Counted from the first letter of the stretch, positions 11,038 through 23,900 are shown. The stretch: DNA of 64,000 nt from Moniliella sp. 'wahieum' (GCA_003971905.1 RSEE01000023.1:124001-188000); one strand, 5' to 3'. Notes: a model not told the origin generated them from the sequence alone. Made by a program: numbers and translations.

Positions 11038-13738
11038 TTAACGCGGCGCCCACGGATCCACTTTGAGTGGTGGGAACACTCCGCCCAGTGGGACGCCCAA
11101 GGGCGAAAGGCCAGGTGACAGGCCCGAAAGGTCAGAGAAACTGTTTCTCAACTCGGGTAGACTGGGGTTGAGAGGGGTACCGAGGTGCGGGAGAGCAAGT
11201 CCTCCCCCCAACCCGCTCGGCACCCCATTGCTCACCAAACCGGCAGTGGCCAACGCATTGTGGCCCGAAGGGAGGGGCGGGGTTAGGTTGTGGCCTAGGC
11301 CAGGCGGCGGCCTGAGCGGGACAAAGGGAGCTTCCGGCACCGCCTCAAACGCGCGCGGGTAGAGTCCCACCCCCAATCATGCTCCACTTGGCGCCCAATC
11401 GGACCAGGAGGTAGCAGCGAAGATGCGGGCGGGTGAGTGGAGTAGCGGACAGGTGTCCCGGGAGGACCCCATGGGGACCCTCCCATACTCCTTCTCGGAG
11501 GCTCTACTGGCTCATCTGCTGTGGAGAGAAGCGCGCTCGAACCTAGGACCTGTTCTGGCTCCGTTTTGGGGGCAGGTCGGGTTGGGTGAATGGGACCAAC
11601 AGGGCCGGGCGGTTGTGTGCGGCGGCGGGCCACAGGGTCGAGGTCAAAGTCGAATAGATCAGGGTAGGCGAGATGCGACGGGGCCGATGGAATGGAGGAA
11701 AAAGAGGTGCTACGTGACACAAACGCGGGTGAGGGTGTGCCGATGGGAGGCAAACTGGGCGCCAAGGGTGCAGAGGGCGGAGAGATGGGCGAAGGCATCG
11801 CACTTAGACCCATCAGGGCCGCGGGTGAGTCAAGCAGCGGGTTTGGTGGTCCCACACTCCCCAGGGAGGGGGGGTAGGGCACACCCCGCCTTGGCTCGGC
11901 ACGTCTTTGCGAGCAGCCATGGCCTTCTCCATCTCCTCCCGCAACTCCCTCTCCTCTTTTTCCTTCTCTTCCTTTTCCTGCCCGCTTCTCTTCCTTGAGG
12001 CGCTCCTTCTTCTCTCGCAAAGCCTCACGTTGTCGCCGAGCCTCCTCCTCCTTCTCCTTCCGGGCCCTCTCGCGTTCCGCATCCCGCGCCGATCCTCCTC
12101 CACTCGGCGGCGCCGCTCCTCTTCCTTTCGGGCCCGTTCGGCCTCTCGAGCCTTCCGCTCAGCTTCCCGTCGCTCCCGAAGTTCCTGCTGCTTCTTCATC
12201 TCAGCCGCGGCTTGGCCTTTGCCTCCGCTTCAGCTTCTTGGCGTTGACGTTCCGCGGCTTCGCGCTGCTGCTGCTCCGCTTCCCGCTTCTCCCGCTGCAA
12301 TCTGGGTCACCGCGCATGGTTAGTACACTGCTCTGGAAGCTGAAGTAGAGGAGTACATACCGTTTTTTTCTTTCTTCTTTTGAAGCTCCCGCTCTCGCTT
12401 CGCTGCTTTGTCCCTTGTCTCCGCCTTGGACGCTTCCAATTCTTTCAGCAGTTCCCGTTGTCGGTCTTGGGCCACATGCTCCTTGAGGGCCTGGTGTACC
12501 GCTGTCAAATAGCCGGGCAGCGACCACTTGGAATATCCGCTCCCCTTCCTCACCTTGTGCTCCGTATCCTCTTCTCCATCACCGCGAAGGTTGGCCATGT
12601 GTTCCAGCATCTCGAACTTGTGGCCATCGTTTTGAGAGGTCGTCCGCAACCGTAAGCACGCCTACAACAAGGAAAGGGAGGAAGGATTAGTCTCATTCAT
12701 CACGCAAAACAGCACGGGAGGAGCAAGGGAGCGCACCTCGTACAGTCACTGGGGATCCGAACCAGTCCAACTTCCCCGGCGACTTGGTGGGTTCCTCCTC
12801 CTCTTCATCTTCGAATTCGTCGTCCTCGAATTCGTCTCGTCATACTCATCCTCCCGCTCCCGCCGGAGCGGGTCTGGGCCTACCACTGCCCCGGTCGAGT
12901 CCAGGACGACTGCTCCCGGAAAGACATCTTTGCGATCCAGAGCCCGCTCCAGCTCATCGTAATACGCTTGGTACAGCCTGTCTACTTCTGTTCGAGCGCC
13001 GTCCGTTTGCGCGCACAAATCGACAGGTGCAGCCGGCCTTTTGGCCCTCCTTGACCCGCCGCTACAAAGTCCTTCTCGATCATCACCAAGTCTTTCCGTT
13101 CTGCCTTGTCCAAGCGACCCAAAAGGCCTTGATCTTTTCCCGCTCTTGCTGGCTCTGCACGGCCCACGCCCGTGCCCGCGCCAACACTTCTGGTGGCCGC
13201 ACGGCTTGGATCGGAATTTCTCGCCGGACCGGCCGTTTGCCCGTTTTCGGCTTGGCGGATTGAGCATGGGCTGCTTCCCGGCGGCACGGGACGAGGGCTT
13301 GGGCGTGGCGGGCGCGGTGGCCGGGGGCGCAGACATGGGCACGACGGGCGCCGGAGGGAGGGGGACGAAGCGGCGAAAGGGGCGGCGCCACGGGCAGGCT
13401 GGCCGGCGAATCGGTCGGCACAGAGGCAGCACCGGGCGGGGTGGGGGGGCGGCGATGCGGGGGGGCGAGAGAGGCGGTGCGTCAGGGGCGGCGAGGCCGA
13501 CGCCCTGTGGGAAGGCACCAGGAGGGAGGCGTGGGTCGGCGGGATGCGCAGCAGGCGCCAGCGCGTGGCTCGGGTGGCCCGCCGACGACGCGTCCTGGTC
13601 CGGGGTGAAGAGGGGCATGGGCAAGGTGCTGCGGATGAGGGAGCGTATGTGCGGCGAGAAGGGCATCCAGTAGTCCCCGTCGGACTGCGCCGCGTCGGGG
13701 GTACTGGACATGGTAGTGGTGGGGGCGGGCGGAGCCAT
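11038..13738 (-). CDS. Stress response protein Nst1-like
   Basis: Nst1 family proteins are long, charged coiled-coil proteins; in yeast Nst1 was linked to salt tolerance and its biochemical role is unclear. From the N terminus: a Pro/Ala-rich region (13738-13000), YQAYYDELERALDRKDVFPG (about 12975-12915), an acidic EDDEFEDEEEEE stretch (about 12830-12790), then the Nst1 signature GVLTVADDLSK with NDGHKFEMLEHM (about 12660-12600). It continues as a Lys/Glu/Arg-rich coiled coil (12500-11900) and a Pro/Gly/Leu-rich tail ending at 11038-11040. Introns fit at 12662-12736, which joins VTVR to GVLTVADD, and at 12302-12360. The start at 13738 (MAPPAP) is chosen over upstream in-frame codons because those lack domain-like sequence; MSSTPD at 13711 is an alternative. 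Several frame changes occur, including near 12830, 12620 and 11380. Confidence 0.75.
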
Positions 13739-14441
13739 GGGAGGTGGGGGCTGGGCGGAAGTAGGGTTGGTTTGCCACCCCAAAGAATAATTCCATTCCG
13801 CCCCCTTCGGGCGAGGATGGGCGGCGTGCCGTGCCGCGGCCAGCGCGCCGGCCGATCCTCTCTGTCTGATCCTGGAAACGAGCGCGACGAGCCGGGCACA
13901 ATTCCAAGGCTGAATGGCCGTAGCGGTCAAGGTCGTCGAGCAGGGCTCCTTGTTGCGTGACGGATTGGGACGACCCACTTTTTGGGCGGCCTCTCGTACC
14001 GCCCGTGGTGTTGCGATTGAAGAGTGAGGAAATGACAGCGCTGAGCATCAGTGGACCTCCCAGACAGGCATATTGGTTGCCATACTATAGTTACAGGCGG
14101 GTAGGGAGGGGGAAGGTTGGAAAAGGAAAAGAGGGATGCAGAGAGGAGAGGTATAAGGGAAAAGTGCGCCAGCAATCGTTGATACGACCGATCCGATGCA
14201 AGCGAAACAATAATCAAGAGCAAGAGGTCCGAAGACGATAGGGATTGAATATTGATTGCTGGTGAGAAAGCAGACAGGACCGGATAGGGTGGAGGAGGAA
14301 GGTGGGAGAGAAGAGAGGAAAGACGAAGGATGCGATGACAGCCGTGGGTTGTAGAAGAAGGAGCGCAGCTTCCAGATCTTCGCCCAGGCGGAATCAGCGC
14401 GCTAGCTGCTGGGTGGGAGCCGTGGTAACGCCATAATGAGG
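13739..14441. other. NST1 upstream region
   Basis: This spacer of about 700 bp lies 5' of the minus-strand NST1 gene. On that strand it is pyrimidine-rich, as a promoter or 5' leader would be. An open minus frame (13927-14472) has leader-like composition (Ser, Leu, Pro) and no domain. Confidence 0.4.
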
Positions 14442-14862
14442 CTATGCTCTTGACAGACCACACTTGTTCCAATACACGGCCAGGTCCCGGTTGTTGGTCA
14501 AGAAGTCGAGCTTCATCAGCTTCACCAGCTCCAAAAAGGGGTTGGGATGATCATCTCGATCACCGATCATCCGTCCATCGATCATCCGTTCATCCACCTC
14601 TGAGCCACCATCTATCATTAGTCTCCGCAGATGGGCGCCTACTGACATGGTCACTGGTTACCTCCACGTCGGGGTGCTCTCTGGTCCAGCTTACCGGCCC
14701 CAGCCGCGCCCCGGTTCTGCCGCCAATGGCGACGAATACCAGGCCCACTCGTGTCCAAGGGCGCGGCAACCAACTGCGTCCTAAACGCACCACCTGCTGA
14801 CGTAATGGCAGCCCCCCTCCAGGTGTAGGTGCTGTTACAGTGTGTGGGTCCCACCTCCGCAT
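14442..14862 (-). CDS. Possible small protein, function unknown
   Basis: Two minus-strand fragments look protein-like. One, about 14840-14690, holds RLGRSWLPRPWTRVGLVFVA, a basic start followed by a short hydrophobic stretch. The other, about 14550-14445, ends NPFLELVKLMKLDFL then TNNRDLAVYWNKCGLSRA before the stop. They lie in different frames and are separated by sequence with in-frame donor-like GTAAGC (about 14690) and repeated GATCATC/GATCGAT steps. A two- or three-exon small membrane or mitochondrial protein is possible. It would start within 35 bp of the COG7 start on the other strand, so the two would share a very compact promoter. I do not recognise the family. Confidence 0.3.
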
Positions 14863-14896
14863 TGGATCCTACCAGCTCCCATTCATTGCTTCGAGT

Positions 14897-17290
14897 ATGC
14901 TCGCCATGCTCGCTGCCCTCGACGAAACGGAGGATGTGGCGGGCTGGCTCAACACGCTGCTCTCCGTTGATTCGATGGGCACCGACACGTCTGTGCCAAC
15001 GCTTGAACGCAAGGTTCAGCGCCAGCTCGGCGCCGTGGGCGATCTCCTGCTCGATGCCCAGACGCAGACCGACGCTGCCCTGCGGCGCCTTCGTACCGCC
15101 GTTCCTCAAATCCAGTACGACATCCGCCTCTTCCAGGACACCACCGCTCGCCTTTCCGCCCAAGCCGCACCACTTACCGCGCCTGTTGCCTCTGGGGGAG
15201 GGGTGCTGGACCGCCTTCACCGCCTCGCCTTGCTTGAGGAGCGGGTCAGTGCTTCCCGCGATATCCTCCGCGATGCCGAATCTTGGTCGAGCCTCGAGGG
15301 TGACCTGGACACGTATCTTCCCAAGGGAATTTCGAGGATGCCGCTCTGCGCCTGGCTGAGGCTACTGGCTCGCTCGGTGTTTTGCGCAGACCAGTGCGTA
15401 TGCCCAAAGGGGCAGCTTGTTGCCCAGCTTAAGCAACGCTTGGTCCAGGCCCTCCATCCAGCTGTAGATCGTGCTGTTGCCCACGCTGACGTGGCCGCCG
15501 CATCCGAAACGTTGCGTACCCTCGCTCTTGTGGGGGAGGAGGCTGAGTTCCAGCGGCTCTGGCTCGAAGCCCGCGTCGCGCCCCTGCAGGCTGAGTGGGA
15601 GAGCGCAGCCCAGGACCCATTGCCGTCAGCCTTGGCGCGGCTGTGCAATTCCTGTCTAGCCCGTGTAGAGGAGGAGCGGGTGTACGCAGACACCCTCTTT
15701 TCTACATATGCACGCACCCACCTGGCCCAGTTCATTGTCACCCTCTGGGATACCTTGCGGCCTTCGGTCTCCAGCCGCCTTGCTCACCTCGTGGAAGACG
15801 AGCGAGCCCTCCCGTTGCTTTTGCAGTGCTGGCACACAACCCAGAATGTCATTCGAAGCATCGGTGCGGTCCTCGCCCGTACTGAGAACAAGGACAAGGA
15901 TCCGGGCCAGGGTGGAGGGGAAGATGGGATTCAGTCCTCTACACTCCTTTCCTTCTACCAGGGCCGTTTCTCCCTGCTTGCTCGCCTCTATTGAGGCCAT
16001 GTGGTCTGCGCCAGCGGAGTTGGACCCTACTACGCTCCAACAAGCGGGGAGACGGCTCTCAACCTTGTCTCAGACACATGCAAAAAGACAATACGGCGTT
16101 TACACTTGGCTTTGCGACCCATGCTCTGCTCGAGGCTAGCGACAGCTTCCTTGGCGCGTGTCTGGACACGCTTGAGGCCCAGCTGAAGCGCGTCTACTTT
16201 TTTGTCGTCGTCGATCCCTCATCATCCGATGGCTTGGTGCGCACCGCCGCTCGCACGCTTGCTGCCACCAAAGCCCTCTTCACCCGTCTCCTCGCGCTGA
16301 GGAGGAATTTGCCTCCTCCACCAAAAAGACCCAAGCCTACTTTCAACAGCCCGAGGGGGAGGCAGCCCCTGATGGAGACGGAACCAGCCCTGCTGAGCCA
16401 GCTGCGCTCGACTGGGTTAGCCACGCCTGCGCTTGAGACCACCTGGAGACGCTCCGCCAGATCCAGACGTTTGGTGCCAATCCGCGCCTGTACCTCCTGC
16501 GGAACGAAAGCGTGACGGCTCCACCCCCCTCCTTCCTGTTGCGCGGGCCAGCCTGCTCCACTTGGTGCAAAGTGCACAGAGCGTACTTCTCAAGGCGGTT
16601 CAGGAACCACTGGCGACGCCACTCTTGGTCTATGCCAGCCTACCCGTCTGGACCAGCACCGAACCGCAGCAGACCGACGGCGTGGCTATCCCTACCTTTA
16701 GTCTCAGCCCCACAGAGACCGTTGCCGGCCTGGGCGAAGCATTGTTGGACTTGCCACGGGCGTGGAGGTGTACACCCAGGACGCGGCGGTGGGCTTTGGA
16801 TCCACGCGCTTCCGCTGCTGGATCTGCTGTCGAATGAGCCTGCTGCCTCCTCCTCGCCGTCGCTTGCGCGACCCGCACGGCCCGAGCGGCACGAGCGGCG
16901 CATGAGTTTGCTTCCCGATGCACCGCCGCCGCTTTCCTCTGGGGAGGTCCTGTCGCTTTACCTCCTCTCCATCTTACGCACCTTTCTCTCCCGCCTTACG
17001 GGCGAAATCTTACCGGGCCGCGTCTGTCCCACTACGGCGCACGCCAACTGAGCACCGACCTGGAATACCTCGAGTCGATCCTGGCCGTGTTGAACTACGT
17101 TGAGCCGACGCAGGCGCTTGCTTCGTGGCGCCGCCTCGTCTCGCTCGACTGGGACGGCCAAGACGCTCGTTTCGGACCCGAGCAAGCTGGAGCCCACGCT
17201 GCGCGACAGCTGTTGCCCTTGCGCTCCACGGCCGCATTTACCGCGGTCGCGCGGCTCCGGGGACTGGGGCGCATTGGTTCGCTGCCGTGA
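14897..17290 (+). CDS. Conserved oligomeric Golgi complex subunit 7
   Basis: COG7 is a lobe B subunit of the COG tethering complex for retrograde traffic within the Golgi. The N-terminal 370 codons are one open frame: MLAMLAALDETEDVAGWLNT leads into heptad-rich helices (ALRRLRTAVPQIQYDIRLFQ), matching the family N terminus. Further on, FSLSPTETVAGLGEALLDLP (about 16700-16760) and HQLSTDLEYLESILAVLNYV with EPTQALASW (about 17040-17130) match the conserved C-terminal region. The start at 14897 is preferred over the in-frame ATG at 14840 because homology-like sequence begins there. After 15994 the frame changes at least six times (near 15990, 16100, 16310, 16430, 16770 and 17050). That is too often for introns without splice sites, so sequence error or decay is likely. 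Cog7 of other fungi is of comparable length, about 800 residues. Confidence 0.75.
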
Positions 17291-18012
17291 CGGAGGTGGT
17301 GAGGCGGGGCCTGCGCAGCTCGCGCCCCCCACGCCTAGGCTATCTCGGGGCCACCCGTTGCATGTAAGCTACTGGCCAACGGCTCGTGATAGACACGACT
17401 CAGTGTACTCAATATGCATGCAGGCGTCTCTGTACTTGGTTCGCAGGGCAAAGCTTACGAGGAGCAAGCAGCACATCCCCTCCTCCCCGCACCCAGGCAC
17501 AGCCCGGGGGGCGCAGCCGGGGGGGTTAAGTAGGGGATCCATACTCCTATTGGCTCGCACAATGCTCAGCAGGTCGCAGGTTGCTGTGACGGTGACACTT
17601 GAAACTTACAAGGGAGACAGTGTGGGGTGATATTTGCCACCTGCAAGATGCCTATAGTAGACCCGTCTAGTAGCAGTGCAAGCGAGACTGCGGTTGTAAG
17701 CGTGGTGCCTTTGGGCGCCTGGCTGCCCTGCCACAATGAAACGTCTGGCTCACGTTTGCATTCGCCACCATGTGCTGCTCATCCACATCGCTTCGTCACG
17801 CGTACGCCCACGCGGCCCGACAGCCCCACACGCACAGCACATGCATCAGTCTGCAAAAGCACAAAAACGGTCCAAGTCCGATCGAGCCTCCGGACCATCA
17901 GCGACCGTAGCATACCGGAGCGGAGTGACAGCGCCCTCCTCCCTCCCACGCGGGGCTTATATCCCCCCGTAGCACACACCCTGGCATGCCCCGCCCTCCC
18001 CCCACCATCAGC
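17291..18012. other. Intergenic region between COG7 and the GNAT gene
   Basis: About 720 bp. A TATA-like TTATAT at 17957-17962 lies about 50 bp before the GNAT ATG. An open frame at 17627-18046 has no domain and runs into the GNAT leader, so I do not call it a gene. Confidence 0.45.
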
Positions 18013-18865
18013 ATGTCCGCCACCGTTCGCACCGAGTACTGTCTAGCTACCCAAAGGATATCCCTGGCCTGGGCCGGATCTGGTCCGAGGGTCCGTCGCT
18101 GTCACCACTTGCTTTGGGCGGCCAAGGACACGAACTGACATCAAGCTTGACCACAGACTTAATCCTACGGTGCCGGCGCTGATGTCGCCATGGGCGTCAA
18201 CACGTTGGAGGAGCGTTGTGCATTTTGGACGAGCCAGATCCAACGATTCCATGTGGCCAGCACGGATCCGACCCAGCGCGCACTCCGCGGTCACTTCCCC
18301 ACCTCCCTGTGGTGCGCCAAGCAAATCGCCCCGGATGGCACGGCAAAGGTGGTGGGCATGATGGCGGTTGAGATCGTTCCGCGCGCAGAAGATAAAGCAT
18401 CCCACAAACAGCTCCACCACGCCAACTCGCTTCTCCCCTCTCCGGGCACACCTCCCAATGGGTTCAATCAACGTGCATTGGACGATATCTTTTCCTGCAG
18501 TGAGGCTTGGACCCAGGAACAGTTCCCCACCCATAGCGTGCTGAGTACGTACGCGCCCCCAAAAACATCTGGATGAGATCTGATGACAAGGACGGTGCCT
18601 GGGTTTGTACAGTTGTGGTCCTGTTCGCTGTGGACAAGCAGACGCAGAACAAGGGTGTGGGCACGGCGTTGCTGGCCAAGGCCAAGGAAATGGCAGCAAC
18701 CATGTCCCCGCAGCAGAGGATGTGCCATCTGGGTTGACCCAGCCTGGCCATGCAGGGATCCCCCTCGCCTTGCATGCGGTGCAATCGGCGGTAGGGTTCT
18801 ATGAGAAGCAGGCTCTCCGCCGGTCAATCCGATTGACCTTGGCAGCTGCAACCAACAGTTCATAG
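18013..18865 (+). CDS. GNAT family N-acetyltransferase
   Basis: Predicted acetyl-CoA-dependent acetyltransferase; substrate unknown. The N-terminal piece has PKDIPGLGRIWSEG (about 18050-18095), the usual first strand and helix of GNAT proteins. The core motif A region reads VLFAVDKQTQNKGVG then TALLAKAKE (about 18618-18690), containing the Q-x-x-G-x-G acetyl-CoA loop as QNKGVG. LHAVQSAVGFYEKQ (about 18772-18815) is the typical motif B ending with Phe-Tyr. The protein is about 280 residues. The ATG at 18013 is used because it precedes the first conserved strand. Frame changes are required near 18050, 18165, 18570 and 18735, so the exact protein is uncertain. Confidence 0.65.
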
Positions 18866-20940
18866 GAATGGTATGGCAGGCTCCTGCCTAGCATTCCGAT
18901 CCTGAATCGTTCTGGATAATCTCGACGGTGACGGCCAAGGGTGGATGCTGGGGAGGGAATGACACTGCATGCCAGCTGCTGTTCCCCCTTTTGGTTTTGT
19001 CCCACCTACCTTTCTTTAGCGTGAACCCCCGCCCACGTGCCATTTGATGGCATCGGCTTCTCTTGTTTCCTTCACGTTTCGCGGTCAGAAACCCATGACA
19101 CGCATTACCAACTGAGTGCGGCTGGGAAAACAGTATGATGAGACCTGGGAGAGAGGGATGTAATCGCACCAAGTGGTGGCGGTTGTGGTGGCCTAAACCA
19201 ATGAGCAACGCTGACATGGTACAGAGGAACATCAATAATTCCAACAGCAGTCGCCACCAAGGGCTAGACTCCGGAACAAGGAAAACAGAGACAAGAAAAC
19301 AACGCAACTCCTGGGCCTGAAGAGGGACCGGGGGGACGTTTTGGCCAAAAAAACGAGCCACCCGGTGGCTCAACGCATAAGTACAGATGGCAACTGGAGC
19401 CTTAGGTTCTCTCCCAAAGCACTGCTGTCATTCCTTTGCATTCTCATGCATCACGTGGTAGATATGGAGAGTACCTGAGTACTGACTGAGTACCTTCCCG
19501 ACGCGTTTGGTCATGAGGGAGGAGAGCGACAAAGCGAGACCGGGGTTGAAGATGGACAGAGAACATGGGATTTGCATGGGATCCCACGGCGGAGAAGGGA
19601 GATGGAAGACGGAAGACGGGAATCGGGAGGTGCGAGATGCGAGACGGGACGTTGGTTGGCCAGATGACCAAAAGAGTAAGGCCAAGCCACGAGCACAGCA
19701 GCGACCGGATGATCATCGACCCCCCGTACACCTACCAGGGCTGGCTGCCAAGCGCCAAGTGGCAAGGGCCACGTGACTCGTTCCCATGTTTGCAGACAGC
19801 CAAGCGCTCCTGCGCACTGTCGCACCAGCTCGCACCTGGCATGTCGGAGGATGCCGGGCATCGATCATCGATCATTGATAGACCGACCATCGATCACCGG
19901 AGTCCCCGATCATCGATCATCGACATCGATCATGAATATTGAATCATCGATCATCATGCATCAATCGGCGACCTCCTGCTGATCACCGATGACACACTCA
20001 TGATAGTCCTGGGTCTGATTAATGATTGGGGCGGGAAGAGTCGCCGGCGGGGGGCCCCGACGCGCAGCCGCAGGCAGCGGCCTGGAGGAGGTTAGAGCGG
20101 CCAGGTGCGATTGACGGAGCCGACAATGGTCGGGTGCTGGAATCCACTCACCGACTGGTTAGTCGCTCGCTACTTGAAGCGTGGCGCATGATGCATGATG
20201 CATGACGCGTGACGTGTGACGCGTCACGCGTGAAGCTAAAGTGCACAACCCGCCGGACCGCGACAGCTCGCCCTCGGCCTCACATGTCAGTCACATTTGG
20301 CGCTTTGAAATTGAAGCTTGAAGCTGCGCTGAGCGCGCTGAGCTCTGCGTCCGGTTAGGCTAGTGCAGTGCGTCCACGGCGCTCGGTGGACGTTGAAGGC
20401 ATTGGATTCCATTATTTGCAGTGGGCAAGGCAGGCCAGGGCCCGCAGGGGGGCAGCGGACTCAATCTGGACCGAGTTTTTGTTTACCGTGCCGATCTCGG
20501 TCATCGATCATCGATCACTAGATCACTGACATTGTCGCTGGCAGCTTGAGGCGATGCATGGGACAGCCATTGTGTTGTACGCACCAGCGCGCAGCTGGGC
20601 AGACGAGGCCCACGCTTGGGCACAGTCGCCCCGTGGCGCCCGATGGCCGGGCGGGGGAGCAGGGGGGCAGCCAGGGCGCCGGCTGCAGGCGGGGCCTTGC
20701 AGAGGCGGAGCATGGCGTCTGCTGCTGGGCACTGCACTGGCCCTCGCCTCGCGCGCCCAGTGATATTGGTCGCAGATCGCACGCCTAGCGCAGTCCTATC
20801 GTCCTAGGCCCGCGGCGTGCTTTGTGCGTTTCCACCGAGTGCTTGCCACTTGGCTTCCCTTCGTTCCGTCCCTGTCATTCCGTCCCTCTCCCTTCCTTTC
20901 CTTCCCACCCCCAACCCCCATCCCCCCCACGGCCGCCGCC
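18866..20940. other. Intergenic region rich in short palindromes
   Basis: About 2.1 kb with no supported gene. A minus-strand frame (18888-19373) and a plus frame (20554-20763) are open but featureless. The region carries a perfect hairpin (19355-19371), dense GATC/ATCGAT repeats (19858-19960), a TGACGCGT cluster (20187-20233) and TTGAAGCTTGAAG (about 20310). The last 120 bp before the kinase ATG are pyrimidine-rich, as a promoter or 5' leader would be. Confidence 0.5.
19858..20233. repeat. ATCGATCATCGAT and TGACGCGTGACG repeat clusters
   Basis: 19858-19960 contains about ten GATC or ATCGAT steps. 20187-20233 contains ATGATGCATGATGCATGACG followed by GTGACGTGTGACGCGTCACG. Both are self-complementary over many short registers. 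The ACGCGT core equals the MCB element bound by MBF-type cell-cycle factors in yeasts, but the spacing and the distance to genes do not prove that role. Confidence 0.6.
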
Positions 20941-23900
20941 ATGGCCCACTCCTTGTCCACGCCCGTGCCGGCGTCCATGGCCACCGCCATGGCTGCCTCC
21001 GCCCCAGCCCTGGTCCACCCCCCGCCGCCCCACCCCACCCCGGCGTCTGCATCCCCGCCTGCATCGGTCCCTGATCCCGCGTCCGTGTCGGCACCCGCAT
21101 TCGAGCAGCCCCTCCCCCCCTCTCCCCCCACCGCCACCGCCGCCTCTCGCCCGCATCGTGCCACCGCACAGCCCGTGCTCGTCTCGCCTCCGACCGCATC
21201 CGCATCGCCCCTCCCGCATTCGCCCCGCAACTTGATTGCCGCCGCCGTCGCTTCCCTTGGTGCCCAAGGCATCGATCCTCGCACTGCCACTGCCTTGATC
21301 CAAAGCGGCATCCCCATCACCAGCTCTGCGGCCATGCAATACTTTGGAGCGGCGCCCACCCGCCCCAGGTTCTGTTTGGCAACTACCTTCTTCTCCAGAC
21401 CCTGGGCGAGGGCGAGTTCGGCAAGGTCAAGCTGGGTGTCCACAAGACTTTCGGGGAAGAGGTCGCCGTCAAACTGATTCGCCGTGACCGCGTGCCAAGC
21501 ATTGCAGCCAGCCGCTCTCTCAACTCGGAGCACGGATCCCAGCGTCCGTCCAAGATCGATCGTGAGATCCAGGTGCTGCGCTCTGTCCGACACCCCAACA
21601 TTGTCCGTCTCTATGAGGTCGTCGAGTCGGACCGCTACATAGGCATTGTCCTTGAGTATGCCTCGGGTACGTATTTCCCCCTTGGGGGTTCCTGTTACGG
21701 TCGAGGTGAATGCGATGGCTGACGTGTGTGCCAGGCGGCGAGCTCTTCGATCACATTCTCGCCCACAAGTACCTCCGTGAGAAGGATGCCTGCCGTATGT
21801 TTGCTCAGCTTCTGAGCGGTGTTCACTACCTGCATCAAAAGCGCATCGTGCATCGCGATCTAAAGCTTGAAAACTTGCTGCTCGACCGCAATCGCAACGT
21901 CATCATCACCGACTTTGGGTTTGCCAACAACTTTGGCGATCAGGTTGATGATCTGATGAACACTTCTTGCGGCTCCCCCTGCTATGCTGCCCCCGAGCTC
22001 GTCGTGCAAGATGGGATGTACAACGGCGAAGCTGCTGACATTTGGTCGTGTGGTGTAATTCTGTATGCGATGCTTGCTGGCTATCTTCCCTTTGACGACG
22101 ACCCCGCCAACCCTGATTCGAACAACATCAACCAGCTCTACCACTACATTCTTTCCACCCCTCTTACCTTTCCGGACTACGTTGCCCGTCTCCCCCGCGA
22201 TCTGCTCCGTCGCATGCTCGTCCCCGATCCTTTGCGTCGGGCAGATATGAAGGACGTGATGAACCACCCTTGGCTCGCCGACTACCGCGATCTCTTTGCG
22301 TTTAGCCTTGAGGATCTGGAACGTGCCGCGTCGGAACAGCAGGCACGCAAACGGCAACTCTACCGGCACCAGATGATCCTCCAACAACAACTTCAAGCTC
22401 AGACTCAGCTCCCCCTCCCCTCTCCAATGGCCAGGCAAGCCAGCCCCCGCGTCACGCAGCAAAGCCACTGGGGACGTCCAAGAGCCGGACATGAGCAACC
22501 GCCACACTGTTCGCCCTCACGTTGAGGCACCCATGGCGCCAGCTGACTTCGCATCCAAGGACAGAGGCGCTTCCGCTCGCGCTAACCAACCGTCACACCG
22601 TCCAAGCAGAGTACATCAAGACGCCTGCCGATCCCGCACCGCTTCCTTCGTTCCCGTCTCTTCCTCAGGCATCTGCTATCCCTGAGACTTCCAACCAGCC
22701 TGCAACTTCCGCGCCGGCCTTGTTGGAGCCCGACACCAAGGATGTGGCCATGAACCCTGAGATGGGAACCGCGCCCGCCAAGCCCCGCCCTGCCCCGCAG
22801 GTGGCTGACTTTAGCCCTATTTCCGTGTCCGACCTGCCACTGCCGAACCCGGCCGAGGTGATGGAAAACCGGTCGGTTCACTTTTCGCCTCTTTCGTCGC
22901 CGCGCTCTTTATCCCAACAGACAAGTCACCCCTCGCTTCCCCCGGACGGACACGACCTCACGCCCAAGGCCACTGCGGCGCCCGTTGCCGGGCCCGAGGC
23001 TCCCAAGCAGACTGGGTCGCACCGTCCATCCGCATCGGGGTCCACTGGCCTCTCTACCTCAGCCCTTCTCACCCACGAAGAGGCGCCCCAGTCCCCCCCT
23101 ATGGTCGCGCCCGAAACACAGAAGAGTACCCCGCGTGTGCGGCCAGCCACGGTCCAGCCTAGTAGCAGCCCTGTTGCGCCCCGGCGGGAACGTTCGAGCT
23201 CATTGGACGCGAAAGCGAGCCATGCTGCTGCACCAGTCACTGGACCCGGGCAGGCCAAACCGCAGATCTCGTTGCGTGCGTCCAAAAAGGACTCGGGCCG
23301 AGGCAGCCGGCGCGACTCGGTCTTTACTCGCTTCCTTTCTCCCCGAGCCTCCCCGCAGCCTAGTGGACTTGCCCCGCCCGAAGCGCAGGCGCAAGCGCAA
23401 GCACAAGCGCCGCCGTCCCAACGGCGCAGGAAGACCCTTTCCATCCTCCCCAGTCGCAAGGCGGAGAAGGAGCGTCGGGCGGCGGTCGTGTCCGCGCAAC
23501 CTATGTCTACGACCATGGCCACTTCCTCGTCCACGCCTCCCTCGACCTCGGCCCCCGACGCCTGCCCCAATTGGATCGAAGGATTCTACCTCGGGCACGA
23601 AGCGGGTCATGGACTGGTTCCGCACCCGCTCGCTCCGGCCCGAGGTGCCTTCGGAGCCGACGGAATCGGGTTCGGACAAGTGGTCTGGTGCGCAGGAGGA
23701 GCGCACTGGATGGGCGCAACCTTCGAGTCGGGCGACAAGTGGGACGCACTCGGAGGTCAGTCGGGACACTGGTCTTACTGCACCCGACGATGCGCCAGTG
23801 GAGAAGCCGTTGGTGCCCAAGGTGGCACCGGCTGCCGAGCTGACCAAGCCCAGCAAACCATTTAGCGATGCCATGTTGCGCTACCACCATGGCGCGGTGG

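Noticed and set aside
13041-13960. Plus-strand ORFs of 210 and 262 codons
   Set aside because: They are antisense to the Pro/Ala-rich N terminus of Nst1, where GC-rich codons leave the opposite strand open.
20187-20233. ACGCGT clusters as MBF (MCB) promoter sites
   Set aside because: The core matches, but clusters also occur far from any gene start (57571, 58603) and are embedded in longer palindromic words, so a promoter role is not supported.
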